From assembly GCF_008831285.2 (NCBI RefSeq), contig NC_045149.1:8274417-8338416 (forward strand): a stretch of DNA of 64,000 nt, read 5' to 3'. The position numbers and the translations under genes are program-made. Positions 11,246 to 24,072 of the stretch are shown here, one piece after another. The stretch is from Nymphaea colorata. Lineage: Eukaryota > Streptophyta > Magnoliopsida > Nymphaeales > Nymphaeaceae. Below the pieces are notes generated by a model. It was not told the DNA's origin. It searched no databases and saw only the letters and a program-made list of their open reading frames with translations. Each line of letters starts with the position of its first letter. The stretch's first letter is position 1.

Positions 11246-11475
11246 TGGAAGCAACTGAAAATTGGACACTGATATATACATTCTTTCTGTGATCCTCGCT
11301 GTAGATGGAAGCAAAAAAGATCATAAGATCTTTCATCTCTATCTATCCGTTGAGCCGTCATTTGAAGCAACTGAAAAATTGACATTGATACACTCATTCT
11401 TTTTTTGATCCTTAAAGTAGATGGTAGCAGAAAAAATCTTTCATCTTTATCTATCTGTCCAGCAGTCTTTTTCGT
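11246..11475. repeat. 115-bp tandem repeat in the CCD4 upstream region
   Basis: Two imperfect copies starting near 11246 and 11362. Both share GAAGCAACTGAAAA, CATTCTTT, GATCCT, GTAGATGG, AGATCTTTCATCT-type and TCTATC words. They lie about 320-550 bp upstream of the CCD4 ATG. Copy B has the same pair at about 55304-55525. It could affect promoter spacing or simply be a transposon footprint. Confidence 0.75.
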
Positions 11476-12299
11476 CATAATGAGCTTTGTTTCGATTACA
11501 ATCGCTGGTGCTATCCGGGCAGCTACATCTACCGCTTGAGTGAAGGCAGAAGTTACTCTACTCAGGGTTAGGAATGGCTTTAGAGGTTTAGGTGACACTC
11601 CATTATGCTTCAATTTACATGTTACATATTAATGTTTCATTTAAAACATAGTAGGTTTTAAAAGAAAAAGGTTAACTCCAAAAGAATTTTAAATGAAGAT
11701 TAGTTGCCTATTAGCCTCCACCCTAACTTTTGCACCGATCCTGTAGGAATAAAAATCACCGGATCTACTGAACCAGCATTTATAATAAAATTAACACTTG
11801 AAAATAAGTAATCGAGTAAATTTTGTGGCAAGTAAGTTTCAGTTCAATTGACAGTCACCATAACTATTGACTAAAGAACCTTTGATTCATAAAAATCACA
11901 CCAGAGTGATGCCTGGGGCCTGACAATTGAAAGCCCATTGAAAGCGCCACATCGTTGCAGATGACTCCTTGCTTTTGAATTAAGGAAAAAAGCATTTGCG
12001 GCATATATATATATATAGGAACAATATGTGGTCATTGAATAAGTTAACATATCGCATCTCTAACTCATCTCTATTCTAAGTAATGTTAAATATTTCTTTC
12101 ATATGTCCCTAACATCTCTTTTCTTTCCATTTCTTTGCCCGCGACGGCATGCTTTCAATTTAGGAGAAAGTGTATATGGGATTATGATAACGGGATGCTT
12201 ATATATAACTTGGGGATAAGTTAATACATCACATCTCTAGTTTACCTTTATCTTAAGTATTGTCAAAGACTTCTTTCTTGTGTCTGTCTGTAACTTATT
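11476..12299. other. Intergenic, no gene seen
   Basis: AT-rich sequence shared with copy B (about 55526-56330). No credible coding frame, RNA gene or transposon end was recognised. Confidence 0.4.
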
Positions 12300-12440
12300 G
12301 TTTGAATGGAGGGAAAAAGAGAAAAATGAGTGGATGGAATGGAAAGAAAAAGAAAGGAAAATGAGAGGGAAAGGAAAAGAAAATGAAAGAAAGGAAAGGG
12401 ATGGTTATAAAAGCTTGTTTGGATAGAATGTTTGTTCAAA
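12300..12440. repeat. Purine-rich GGAAAG tract
   Basis: About 140 bp, almost only A and G on the plus strand, made of GGAAAG and AAAATGAG words and ending next to GTTTGGATAGAATGTTTG. The same tract is at about 56335-56460 in copy B. The flanking TTGTTTGG words are typical of short plant MITEs. Confidence 0.6.
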
Positions 12441-13429
12441 CTATATAAAAGAAAGGAAATGAGAGAATTAGAGTTAGTTTACAATAATACCTTTAACACT
12501 ATAGAACTTATTATGCATCTATATCTCATGCATTCTAAAACGATATGTGAAAATAGTACAATTAAAATTAAAAGTCCAAATTGCAAAGAACACAAAGCAA
12601 ATAAAGGTCCTATGACCAACATGTTTTATTATTACTAGCACATGGCACAGAAATAATGTCCAAGACATTGTGCTTGTACACAAAATATTTTGAAACGTGA
12701 ATTCAGCCCATGACTGCAGAAGTAACAAAGAATCTGAAATCTCCACAAACAAAGCAACAAACTATGTCAAACAATACACAAAGTAAATCCATCCTTTTAG
12801 GCCCATTCATTGATGAACAATGATCCTGGGCACTCATAATACATCAACCAGAGATTTCTATTATGCCGGCATACTACCAAAACAACAAGGCCAGGCATTT
12901 ATTCAAGTGAAGACCTACTGTTAAGCATAACAACCAAGTGCTCGACACGTAACATCCTAATGTCACTGTTAAAACGAATAACACCCATCAACAGACCAGA
13001 TAATTCCAACTCTCAAACCCAACTTGCATGATGAGCACCATCAGAAATCAAAGAATAAAACATATAAATGGAAAATTATCTATAAACCACTGTCAAACCA
13101 GTGAAAAAAAGGAGAAAATGCAAACTTTACATGCATAGTGTATAAAGGCAGTAGAAAAGCAATAGAAACCAGACTACCACATGCAAAACATGAAACCACC
13201 ATAGAGGGGAAACAGTAAATGCATAAAAAAGGTGTATTTCCATCTTCCAGTGCCCAAGATTGTTTACCGTCCTCATGAACCTGCACAAAAGCAGTGCAAG
13301 CTAATCAACAACCTATTATCGTTTGCCATTATCACCATTGACCCTTTTGGATGTTGGAGAGCAAATCACAATCGCAAGGGAAAAGGGAAATCTTGTTAGT
13401 AACAAATGATGCTCTTTCCTGTCTCTCCT
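12441..13429. other. Intergenic, no gene seen
   Basis: Well conserved in copy B (about 56480-57420) but with no credible coding frame. Copy B lacks about 30 bp near 13060-13085. I cannot assign a function. Confidence 0.4.
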
Positions 13430-13930
13430 AATCTCTTCAATTTTTGAGGGATTGGATTTACATTAGAAATCTCTTTCATTTCTTTTCTTTTGCACCCAAA
13501 TGCATTTCTTAACTTTCTTTTCATTTCCTTTCCCTCCCTATTAATAAGTCATCTAAACACAGGGAAGGTCTTCATTTTCCTTTCTTTCCCTTACTCCAAA
13601 CAGGGTGTAACACTTTATTGAGTTGGAGGAAAAAGAAAGGAAAGGGTAGGAAAGATAAATCCATCTTTTGTTTAGTTGGCTAATTAAAAAAAGAGAGAAA
13701 TGAAAAAAAAACTAGAAAGTTTGTTTGGTTGTAAAAGGTGGGAAAGAAAAGGAAGGGATAAAATGAAAAGAAAATGAAAGGAAGGACTGCTCTCTTCTTT
13801 CTATCCAAACAATCTTTATAATTATCTCCTTGCTTCATTTTCCTTTCTTCCCATTTTCCTTCTCCTTTCCTACCCCTCCCTTTCCTTCCATTCCCTTTCC
13901 CTCCAACCAAACATGGCGTAATTGATCTTT
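13430..13930. repeat. Purine/pyrimidine inverted tracts, MITE-like
   Basis: Alternating C/T-rich and A/G-rich strands form inverted pairs: GTTGGAGGAAAAAGAAAGGAAA at 13622 against CCCTTTCCCTCCAACCAAAC near 13895. GTTTGTTTGG and CCAAACA words recur. No protein is encoded. It resembles a cluster of short nested MITEs. The copy B equivalent is about 57420-57925. Confidence 0.55.
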
Positions 13931-14415
13931 CAAACATAACGTATAAGATATCTACCCTTGAGAGCACAGAAACTAACCACATGTGGTCCGGTGTGGGTAA
14001 TTGTTCATATGAGTCCTGAAAGTATCTTTATTTTTATATTATTATCTTCAAATATTTGATTACTTATATATATTTGTAAGCCTCCTAGCATGGAAGCTTT
14101 TTATTAGTGCCCCTCCAGCCAAAACAATTTTCCCCCACTGGGAAGCACAGTAAGTGTTTTCTTCCCATAAAAAAACACCAAGATTTGAAAATCCCATTTT
14201 GAATCTTGTCTTGCCAAAGAGAGAGAGAGTGATAAAGGTGGCCTTAATTTCCAAATGATCAAATGAAGCTAGAGTCACCATTCACTATATATATATATAC
14301 ACAATTAGTTTTAGTTTTTTGGGACTAGTTTTTCCAACCTTCTCTTTTTCCATACTCCCACTTACTTATTTTCTTCTTTTCTCATTTTATTTACGTGTTT
14401 TTCTTCACAAGCTAT

Positions 14416-14750
14416 CACTACAACAATAAGTATTTTTGGCTAGGGCCTTTGCCCGTGGCCAATAAGTTAGTTTGTTGTTGATGACCTATACTCTAGCAAT
14501 TGCTAAGGGTCACCCTTCCCGTAGGTCTTGTGCCCAAAAACTATTGGACAAGGGCTAAGCCGTTGCCAAATGGCTTTTGAGCTCGGCTGCCTATAATTTT
14601 TGCAGGAAGAGTAGCCGTTGCCAAAAATATTTGAGTACGACTGCATATTTCATTAGCAACAAAAGTAACAGTTGCCAAAAATATTTATGCATATTGTGGC
14701 TCTACGCCATGAGCTTCCTAGTTGCAGCATTATATATGATATATAGTCGA
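14416..14750 (+). mobile_element. CACTA-like terminus, non-autonomous remnant
   Basis: Begins with CACTACAACAATAAG, matching the CACTACAA terminal motif of plant CACTA (En/Spm) transposons. It is followed by subterminal repeats of the GTTGCCAAAAATATTT type (three near-copies). No opposite end (TTGTAGTG) or transposase was seen, so this is a one-ended remnant. The copy B equivalent starts at 58467. Confidence 0.5.
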
Positions 14751-15303
14751 ATAAAAAGTGAAAGCTTTCACAAATTGAAATTTTATGAAGAAAAACTATC
14801 CAATGTTGTGATTGTACAAAATGTACATAGAACCCAAAACTTTTATACAATGTCCAACTTTCACCTTTGGTTGCTTCTGCTATGAAGTCACAGCTTTCAC
14901 TCTCTAGGTCTAAAGAAAAAAAACATAACATACTTAAAAGAATTCTCCTAGACAATTTACCAAACAGGTTTTGAGCATGATATCAGGCTACCTTCAACAC
15001 CAAAATCCCTTGCATATTGAGAACCCAATTGGGTTAAGGTATGCTTGCGACCGGTGGGCACTCTTTAAGCACTGAACCTCTCCACCACCAGTGGCACTCA
15101 CCAAGGAATTGATCGTCATTTATGATTCCTTAAAAAGCCTAAAGTCAAACAGTATGCACTCTTTCGCCAACCTTCTTTTTGCTTTTCCCACTTCTGCAGT
15201 TTCTTTTGAGTCACTTAGAAATCCAAACAAACGATGTCCATGTTGTCTTGTGTTTGTTAACCCCCCGGTGAGACCGGCCTTCTGTATCTAGGGGGTGCAT
15301 GCA

Positions 15304-16571
15304 GGGTATTTTCATAGCAAACATATATTTCGAAACGTTAGCAACATAATTTTCAAATCAGACATTTCTCCTGTAACATATGACTGTGTACAGAAAGAGA
15401 TTTGTCCTGGCAGTGCCCTACTGATCAATCAGACAAATCTCTCACCTTCACTCAAATGAAGGTGAGATGGAATGGGATGCCCTAGAAGGAGGAAAGAAAG
15501 CAAAATAAATAAATAAATAAAAATTAAATAAATTGTCGCTGCTTGATTGGAAACAGTTCAATCGATCAACCAAATCTCCTACTGTATGAGTCTTCTTCAA
15601 ACGTTGCCCTCATCATCGCAGGACTGAAGATGGCTCCTTTGGATGTAATTTCATGTGTCATTTTAATAATGACAAACAATGCTCAAGATTAATACAAAAG
15701 AAAACCTTTTGTAGGGACAAAAAAAAAAAAAGAAACTCCAAAAAAAAGATTTGGTGATTTGATAAAAGTAAAATTTGTCAGTTCGTATATACATATTGTT
15801 ATTACCAATATACCCTTTAAGCATTGAAAAATAGTTTTCATTTTTTTTTGCCCATTCATAGCATTACTTCGTTATCTTATAAATATTTTATTTTCTTATA
15901 AACATTATATATGAATGTTTGTTCATATAATCGAAATAAATTTTGAAACAAGGCTGATTCTATGGGGTCAACATAGGATATTTTCATAGCAAACATATAT
16001 TTTGAAATGTTAGCAACATAATTTTCAAATCAAACATTTCTCTTGCAACATATGACTGTGTACAGAAAGAGATTGGTCCTGGCAGTGCCCCACTGATCAA
16101 TCAGACAAATCTCTCACCTTCACTCAAATGAAGGTGAGATGGAAGGGGATGCCCTAGCAGGAAGAAAGCAAAAAAAATAAATAAATAAAAATAAATATAT
16201 TGTCACTGCTTGATTGGAAACAGTTCAATCGATCAACCAAATCTCCTACTGTAAGAGTCTTCATCAAACGCTACCCTCATCATCGCTAGACTGAAGATGG
16301 CTCCTTTGGATGTAATTTCACGTTGTCATTTTAATAAAGACAGACGATGCTTATGATTAATACAAAAGGAAACCTTTTGGAGGGACAAAAAAAAAAAAAC
16401 TGAAAAAAAAAAGATTTGGTGATTTGATAAAAGTACAATTTGTCAGTTCGTATATACATATCGTTATTACCAATGTAACCTTTGAGCATTGAAAAACAGA
16501 TTTCATTTTTTTTGCCCCTTCATAGCATTATCTCATTATCTTGTAAGTATTTTATTTTCTTATAAACATTA
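15304..16571. repeat. ~600-bp block in tandem, two copies
   Basis: Unit 1 (15304-15907) and unit 2 (15977-16571) share long matches, including TATTTTCATAGCAAACATAT, AAACAGTTCAATCGATCAAC and CCTTTGGATGTAATTTCA. They are joined by a 69-bp linker. Copy B has one unit, from about 59757, preceded by the same linker and a LINE fragment. Each unit holds the twin hairpin described separately. Confidence 0.9.
15396..15467. other. Two adjacent perfect small hairpins
   Basis: AGAGATTTGTC (15396-15406) pairs perfectly with GACAAATCTCT (15432-15442). TCTCACCTTCA (15440-15450) pairs perfectly with TGAAGGTGAGA (15457-15467). Both stems are kept in unit 2 (about 16069-16140) and in copy B (about 59845-59916). 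The stems are too short for a classical plant microRNA precursor. They may be a transposon feature. Confidence 0.65.
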
Positions 16572-16884
16572 TCTCATGCTTATGTTTGCGATATTTCATA
16601 CATCGGTCCATTATCTCATTATTCATTATCTCATAAATATTTTATTATCTCATAAATATTATCTCATACTTATGTTTAACCTTAACTCGTACATCTGCCC
16701 ATCCATTAACTCATTATTTCATAATCATTATGTCATACTTATATTTTATTTCATACATATTTGTTGTCAACACATGCATATACAAAGTTTAAACATGATA
16801 ATGAATATGCATATTAATAGTAGGGTCCGCACCTAGCGTATGCTCGTTATATGCACGAACAAAGAAGCGAGCTGAATTCTCTGC

Positions 16885-16935
16885 CACAATATATATATAT
16901 ATATATAAAGAGAGAGAGGGAGAGAGAGAGAGAAG
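16885..16935. repeat. (AT)n(GA)n microsatellite
   Basis: A TA run followed by GAGAGAGGGAGAGAGAG. Copy B has a shorter version at about 60666-60697. Confidence 0.9.
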
Positions 16936-17483
16936 CAATTGAGATTATAAAGAATTAGATGTTGCAGCTAAATCTTAATACTGTTGCAATGTCATGAAGA
17001 ATAATTTATTTAAAAATAGTTTGGTATAATGAGCTAAGTGCCTCTTTACTAAGTAGTCATGCTTCTTTTAATTGGAAATAAATGTAGCGTTTTTATCAAA
17101 ATATCTCTCCCTATGCGTGCCTCTCATAACTTCGCTACTAAACGAAAGGGATTTGACGTACTTGTGCTGGAAGCTGTGCACATTGAATGAGTTTGATGCA
17201 CTGCCAACGAGAATCCATGGCAACCCCTAGTACAATCTCTGCCACACGTTGCGCATCACATCAAACTTATCTCATCTTATCTCCTTCTATGGAAGAGAGA
17301 GAAAAGGAGAAATCTTATTTTGTCTTCACATAAATATTAGTTTTAATTTGGATGACAGGAACTAGCTGGATGGGTTTGGTCAAAAGTATGTTTCAAGCCT
17401 TTCGATCTCAGATCCAAGGACACCACAGATCTACAGGGATCTTAAAATGTAGATCCATAGTTTCTACAACGCAGTGTGGATCT
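16936..17483. other. Intergenic, no gene seen
   Basis: Shared with copy B up to GATCTCA at about 17482/61242. No gene was recognised. Confidence 0.4.
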
Positions 17484-19252
17484 CAAATTTAATTCTAATT
17501 TTGAAATGAGCTGTTTGCTTCAGGTGCAGTGGGTTTCACTTGTAGCGGATTTGAAATCAGAGGCTATGAAACATAACAAATACAGAACACTATATCTACA
17601 GCAGGTTGGGCTCCATCTCCATAGTATCTCTCTCAAGGTTGAGGTGTTATTTGAGGGAGATCGAGTTGCATGCAACGTACATGCACTGGAACAAAGGAGA
17701 AGTTGAGGTATTGAAGAAAATTTTATAAAAAATAGACTTTTTAGATTTTTAACTTTTTCATAACCAATTTGTTTATCCGTGTAAAAAAGGCTGTCCTTTC
17801 TACTTAGGACTTATGTCACCTGAATGCGGGGTGCGGGTGCCGGTGCGGCACATCTCAAAAAAATTAGGTGCGGCGGTGCGGTGAAGATATTTTATTAATA
17901 TTAATATTATGATTATTATTATTATTAATTTTTTGTAGAAATTGAATAACACAATTAAAATTATACATTTTATGATAGTGGTAAAAAATAAAAAAAGAAA
18001 TGTTTGAAAAAAAAGGTAAACAGATCGTTTTATGAAAGCCACCATTCTTTAGTCCTGTATCGTTTTTTTTGAAAGAGAAAAGAGAACATATAATATATCT
18101 ATAGATGTATTAACTTAAATGCACCGGCCAATGGGGATTTGATTTTGTAGATTTTTAATCTGATTTCATCTTGAAATCAGATCCAGATCCAAACCATACA
18201 CGCAGATGAACTTGGTTTGGATTTGGTTTTGACTCGGAACTAGATCCAACCCCCCCGGGTGTGGTTTGGGTGCGAGCTCATCAACGGGTGCTGATTGGGT
18301 GCGCACCCGCAACGGTTGCGGGTGCGGGCTCAAAAGAGAAACGCACCCAGGTGACTGAGGTTAGGAGTATTTTGATTAAGACACATTTTTATGCACATTT
18401 TTTTTGTGCACAGTGATATGCACATAACCAGCTTCTTATTTGAGACATTCTGTCCGGGTCCGTTATGCCACCATTTTCTTAAAGGTCACCAACGTATTTG
18501 GGTTCCAAAATTATATAATTACCTCTTTTCCAAAATGATAAAAAAGAAACTATTAAAAGCCTCTTGGTCCCCTCAGCCAATCCGGGTCAAGCGGGGACTA
18601 AATTTTTTTTTATTAATTAATTATATATATATATATATAACTGAACGGTAACTCTAAACAATACTTGTCAAACCAACAGCTCACAGCATTGTGATCCGAT
18701 GGCTCGAGAAAAGGGGGTCGATCGCACCTTTCACCAAAAATTTTTGGCTCGGCACCAAAAAATTTTGGTTGCCAATCAACTAAAATATTTTTGTTAGTTA
18801 TGAATTTTTCAACAATATAACAATGCACTTTTATTAAAAAATACAATACAATTTATTTTGCTTTAGTTTTTAAACTATTAGAAGACCCTTCTATAATGGC
18901 GAAAGTGAAATTTAATAAGTAAATTACTAAAATACCCCTCTAACCGTTCTCGATGACAAACTTGAAATATAGACTATAAGTTGATGAAGTTTTTTCCCTA
19001 ATTACCGAAAAGAGTTGCCTCATGCTTGCGGAACCTGAAAACGAGACGCATTCAATGTTCCACTCCGCAGAAGCTAGGGTCAGTAAGTTTGGCTTTTCTG
19101 AAACCGTGGATCTTATAGATCAGACTCTCCATCCTCGTCGAATCCCTGATCCACGATTTCTCAATGTAAAACAAATTCAAAATCTGCGGTGTCCTGAAAT
19201 CCATTTTTGTTTTTTAAAAGGTAGATTTCTTTCCGATCTCATATTAGCCTCG
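17484..19252. other. Sequence found only in copy A, left of copia-1
   Basis: Together with 24662-24984 this makes about 2.1 kb that is absent from copy B, where the two sides join directly with a few filler bases. Either it was inserted in A with copia-1 nested in it, or it was deleted from B. No gene was recognised. It includes a MITE-like element and, near 18420-19250, AT-rich non-coding sequence. Confidence 0.6.
17805..18358. mobile_element. MITE-like element with GTCACCTG ends
   Basis: The left end GTCACCTGAATGCGGG and the right end, read in reverse complement as GTCACCTGGGTGCG, form short terminal inverted repeats. The subterminal parts are GGTGCGGGTGCGG-rich on both sides, and the core is AT-rich. 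No clear target duplication and no transposase. The flanks (about 17714-17770) resemble in reverse complement the segment near 1840-1880. Confidence 0.4.
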
Positions 19253-19257
19253 GTTTG

Positions 19258-19854
19258 TGTAAAGAGTCATCACCGACTCTTGGGAAGGGTGGAGAAGACC
19301 CAAGATGCAACGAGCCTCTTCCTTTCTTTTGTAAGTCGGTAAGAACCTCTCCTTTATAAAGTCGGAAGTCGGTGCTTGTAGTCGGTGGCTGTAATGATTA
19401 AGCAAAATAATAAAAATAAAAAACTAGGTGAAGAAATCGGTGGAAGCTTCATCCACCGACCTCCTCTCCTATAAATAGGGATGTTGGGCTATTTTGAGGG
19501 TGTGTAAGAAATATCAGGTTAGTGATTTTGGGTGCTCACTTTGTTAGTTGGGTGTGTGCTCATTTTATGAGCTAGTGAGTGTTAGCTAGTGTGTTCACTT
19601 TGTGAACTCGAGTATCGAAGTTTCAAGTGTATGCTGCAAGGACATTGAGTGTATTAGCTCACTGCGTGAGGCGAGGTGAGTTTTCTTGAACCTTCTTCTG
19701 TAATGTTTATTTTGATGAATGAATAGTTTAAGTATACTTTGCCAAAGTTATTATTGAGTATCATTTTGGACGTCGAGACTCTGTTGGATTTTCTCCGCAT
19801 AAATTCGAGTTTGTAGCTGAGCTATATTTAGGGCCCGCATTACGTTTTCCAACA
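19258..19854 (+). repeat. copia-1 5' LTR
   Basis: 597 bp, starting TGTAAAGAGTCATC and ending TTTTCCAACA. CTATAAATAGGG near 19470 is a good TATA box for the element promoter. It is followed one base later by the primer site. Confidence 0.97.
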
Positions 19855-19856
19855 AG

Positions 19857-19868
19857 TGGTATCAGAGC
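19857..19868 (+). other. copia-1 primer-binding site
   Basis: TGGTATCAGAGC is complementary to the 3' end of plant initiator-Met tRNA, which primes reverse transcription. The same 12-mer is used by copia-2 and copia-3. Confidence 0.95.
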
Positions 19869-19893
19869 GAGGTTTTGTCCGAGGGCCGATTTA

Positions 19894-22800
19894 TTGGAAC
19901 AGTTATATCCTGAAATTATGGCGGCATTAGCGGTTGCATTAAACAATATTGAGAAACTTAACAATAATAATTATGGCTACTGGAAATCCTGTATGGAGTC
20001 GTATTTTCTAGGACAGAAATTATGGGAGATAGTATTGGGATCAGACACTAATATTCCTGTCGACGAGGAAGCGAAGAAGAAATGGATTATCAAAGCAGAA
20101 AAAGCTTTATTTGCAATTAAGGTATCAATTGAGAAAGATTTATTAGAGCATATACGAGATGCTATGACTCGTAAAGAAGCATGGGATGCTTTTGCAACCC
20201 TATTTTCTCGAGCTAATGATGCCCGCCTACAATTGTTAGAAAATGATCTAGCTACATTAACTCAGGGAAGCATGTCGATAGCAGAATATTTTATGAAGGT
20301 TAAAAATATCTGTAGAGAGATATCTCAAATTGATCCTGAGTCAAAGATCAGTGAGGCCCGTATACGGAGAATACTTATTCGTGGACTTCGTCCCGAATTT
20401 GGCAGTTTCATAATTGGTGTTCAAGGCTGACCAGTTCAACCACCTTTGTTGGAGTTAGAAAATCTTTTGATCAATCAAGAAACATTAGCGAAGCAAATGG
20501 CTGAGCTTTCTCTCAAGGGAAATAATGAGGAAGCTTTGTTTAGTAAGGGTCAGAGATCACGATGGCCAGCTAAGCCAGTCATTCGGTCTCCAAGTAGGAA
20601 TATTGCTGAAAAGAAAGAGACAAATATAGAAAAGAAAACAAGAGAAACTACACAGCAGTGGAGACCAAAGATGAAATGTTTTAGATGTGGAAGGCTGGGT
20701 CATTTTGCTCGTGACTGCAGAGTCAGAATAAATGAAGGAAATACAGTCACGACGAGTAAGTAAAATGGGAGAGCTAATGAGACTGTACAGAAAAATTCGT
20801 TTTTGTACTCAATGGAGGTAAAAGAAAATATTATACAAGAAGGATGTAATTCCGCTCATACAAAACCAGTAAAAGAAAAAGAAGAGAAGATCAATTATCA
20901 AATTGATTGGATAATTGATTCTGGATGCTCAAATCATATGACTGGTGATGAGAGCAAGTTTGTAAGTATGAAAGAATATGATGGAAATCGAGTTGTTGTT
21001 ACTGCTAACAACACAAAGCTCCCAGTGGCACATATTGGAGAAGCAGAGGTTGTAGCCAACTTCGGTAAAGACCGGATTTTACGAAATGTTTATCATGTTC
21101 CAGGAATGACTAAGAATCTGTTGTCTGTGCCACAACTAACAGCTTTAGGGCACTATGTTGTGTTCGGCCCAAATAATGTAAAAGTTTATAGAAATGAAGA
21201 TATTCAAGGGACTCCCATGTTTGAAGGAAAGAAAGTTGAGTCAATATATGTCTTGTTAGCAGAAACAACATATATTGACAAAGCAAAGAAGCATGACACT
21301 GCAGATATCTGGCATGAGAGATTCGCTCATGTTGGATACAACAAACTTCGAGAGATGTCTAATAAGGGGCAGTTGATTGGCCTGCCCAAACTTGATATAC
21401 GAACTGACAAAGTATGCCCAGGATGTCAATATGGAAAGGCGCACAAGAGGCCATACAAAGAATCAAAATATAGAGCTAAAGCGCCATTCGAACTTGTGCA
21501 TTCAGACGTATTCGGCAAAGTACCAGACCCATCAGTTGGAGGTAAGTGGTATTTTATCACTTTTATTGATGACTTTTCAAGGTATACTTGGTTCTATTTT
21601 AGGAAAGAAAAGTCTGAAGCACTTGAAAAGTTTAAGGAGTTTCACCAAATGGTGCAAAAAGAACTTGGGCATAGAATTCGGTGTCTACGAACCGATAATG
21701 GTGGCGAATATACATCAGACATGTTTATGACATACTTGAGACAACATGGTATTCGTAGGCAATTCACATGTCCCTATACGCCACAACAAAATGGAGTAGC
21801 AGAAAGAAAAAATCGTCACATAGCAGAAACGTGCCGAAGCATGATGCATGCGAAGAACATGCCATCAAGATTTTGGGCCGAGTGTGTCAGCACTGCTGTA
21901 CACGTAATTAATCGACTACCAATGTCAAGATTTAATTTCAAGTCTCCATATGAAATGCTTTATAAAAAGAAGCCATCTGTGAGTTATTTTCGAGTATTTG
22001 GTTGTGTTTGTTATGTCTTTATATCTGAGCAGCACAGGACTAAGTTTGACAAAAAGGCACAGAGGTGTGTCTTTGTTGGATATGATCCATATCGAAAGGA
22101 ATGGTGATGTGCTAATCCTAGCACAGGACGAGTTTATGTTTCTCGCGATGTCATCTTCGATGAAGCATCATCGTGGTGGTCTGGAGAAAAGAAGACGCTT
22201 CCAGACTCTTCAATTTTTGAGAAAGATGTTCGAAACAAAATTCAATTCGTGATGAATCAAGGAGAGTCTGAGCTGGAAGACATAGAAGCAAGACAACTAG
22301 ATAAGCAAGTTCAGATGCCTGAACATAGTTCAAGACGAGAAGAACGTGCAGATCCATGGAGAACAGGAGTCAGTCCAATCCAACAAAGAACTGCAGAAGA
22401 AGAAAGACCGTCACAATTTGAAGAGCCAGAAGTAGCACCCATAACACTAAGAAGATCAACAAGAATACCAAAACCAAATCCCAAGTATGCATATGCAGAC
22501 TGTGCCATCATGGAGGAGATTGAGCCAGCTTCCTTTGAAGAATCAAAAGATGTTGAAAAGTGGCAATCAGCAATGAAAGATGAAATGAAGTCACTAGAAC
22601 ATAACGAAACCTGGGAGCTCGTTCCAAAGCCTGCAGGAGTAAAGCCCATTACTTGTAAATGGGTTTACAAAATAAAAAGAAAGACAGATGGTTCAGTTGA
22701 TAGATATAAGGCTCGACTAGTCGTGAGAGGATTTTCTCAGCAGTATAATATTGATTTTGAAGAAACTTTTAGTCCTGTTGCGAAGATCACATCCGTACGT

Positions 22801-24072
22801 ATTCTGATAGCCATTGCTGCAAGCAAATCCTGGAAGCTATGGCAAATGGATGTGAAAAATGCTTTCCTATATGGAGATCTCGATCATGAAATCTATATGG
22901 AGCAGCTTGAAGGATTCAAATCTCCAAACAAACCAGACTACGTCTGCAAGTTAAGAAAAGCAATCTATGGACTGAAGCAAGCACCCAGAGCATGGTACGG
23001 GAAAATAGCTGAATTTTTGGTGTTTAGTGGATTTCAAGTCTCCTCAGCAGATTCAAGTCTCTTCGTCAAGGCAAGAGGTACGAAACTTACTATTTTGTTA
23101 ATTTATGTTGATGATTTAATTATTACTAGAGATGACAATGAAGAAATTAATCTCATTCGTGAACATCTCACGGTGAGATTCGAAATGAAAGAGCTAGGGG
23201 AGTTGCGACACTTCCTTGGATTGGAAATTGATTACGAAACTCAAGGATTATTTTTAAGTCAAAAGAAGTATGCTCATGACTTACTACGTAAGTATGGTAT
23301 GCTCAGTTGCAAACCTATCTCAACACCAATTGAGATACATGCAAAACTTAGAGTTGATGAAGGAGACAGGCTGAACGATGTTACTATATATCGACAACTG
23401 GTTGGAAGCCTAATCTACTTAACATTATCAAGACCAGACATTGCCTATGCAGTTGGTGTTGTGAGCAGGTTTATGCAAACTCCAAGGAAGCCACATTTAG
23501 AAGCACTAAAAAGAATATTCAGGTATATCAAAGGAACTCTTGACTTTGGTATACTTTATGAGAAGGGACCAACTTGTCAAGTTGTTGGTCATTGTGATGC
23601 GGATTATGCGGGAGACTTATCAACTCGAAGATCAACCACTGAATATACGTTTAGTCTTGGAAGTGGTGCAATTTCATGGTGCAGTAAGAGACAGCCGACA
23701 ATTTCACTGTCTACAACTGAAGCAGAGTATAGAGCAGCATCTCAAGCAGCACAAGAATGTGTGTGGTTGATGCGACTACTAAAAGACATCAAACAAAATG
23801 TGGATTATGCAGTCAGAATATACTGCAACAATCAGAGTGCAATTAAACTGGCAGAAAATCCTGTCTTCCATGCTTGGACAAAACATATAGAGGTGGAGCA
23901 TTATTTTATCAGAGAAAAAGTACTCAAAGGAGATATTCAGTTACAGCCAGTCGCTTCAGCAGATCAAGTTGCTGACATATTTACCAAAGGTTTGCCAGTG
24001 CAGATATTCACCAAGTTTCGAAGAATGTTAAGAGTCCTGAGTAGAGAGTCGGTAATGAGGGGGAGATTGTAA
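19894..24072 (+). pseudogene. copia-1 gag-pol, single frame with three stops
   Basis: One continuous frame carries all domains. Gag has a CFRCGRLGHFARDC zinc knuckle at 20677-20718. Protease has the active-site triad DSG near 20917. Integrase has WHERFAH and CPGCQYG zinc residues and a GGEY core. Reverse transcriptase has LIYVDDLI near 23103. RNase H has HCDADYAG near 23590 and STTEAEYRA. Only three in-frame stops interrupt it, at 20428 (TGA), 20761 (TAA) and 22105 (TGA), with no frameshift. Each stop is one transition away from a sense codon, as expected after cytosine-methylation decay. The frame ends just inside the 3' LTR. The ATG could be at 19894 or 19918. Not functional as it stands. 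Confidence 0.93.
24056..24067 (+). other. copia-1 polypurine tract
   Basis: GAGGGGGAGAT lies immediately before the 3' LTR, the usual position for plus-strand DNA priming. It overlaps the end of the pol frame. Confidence 0.9.
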
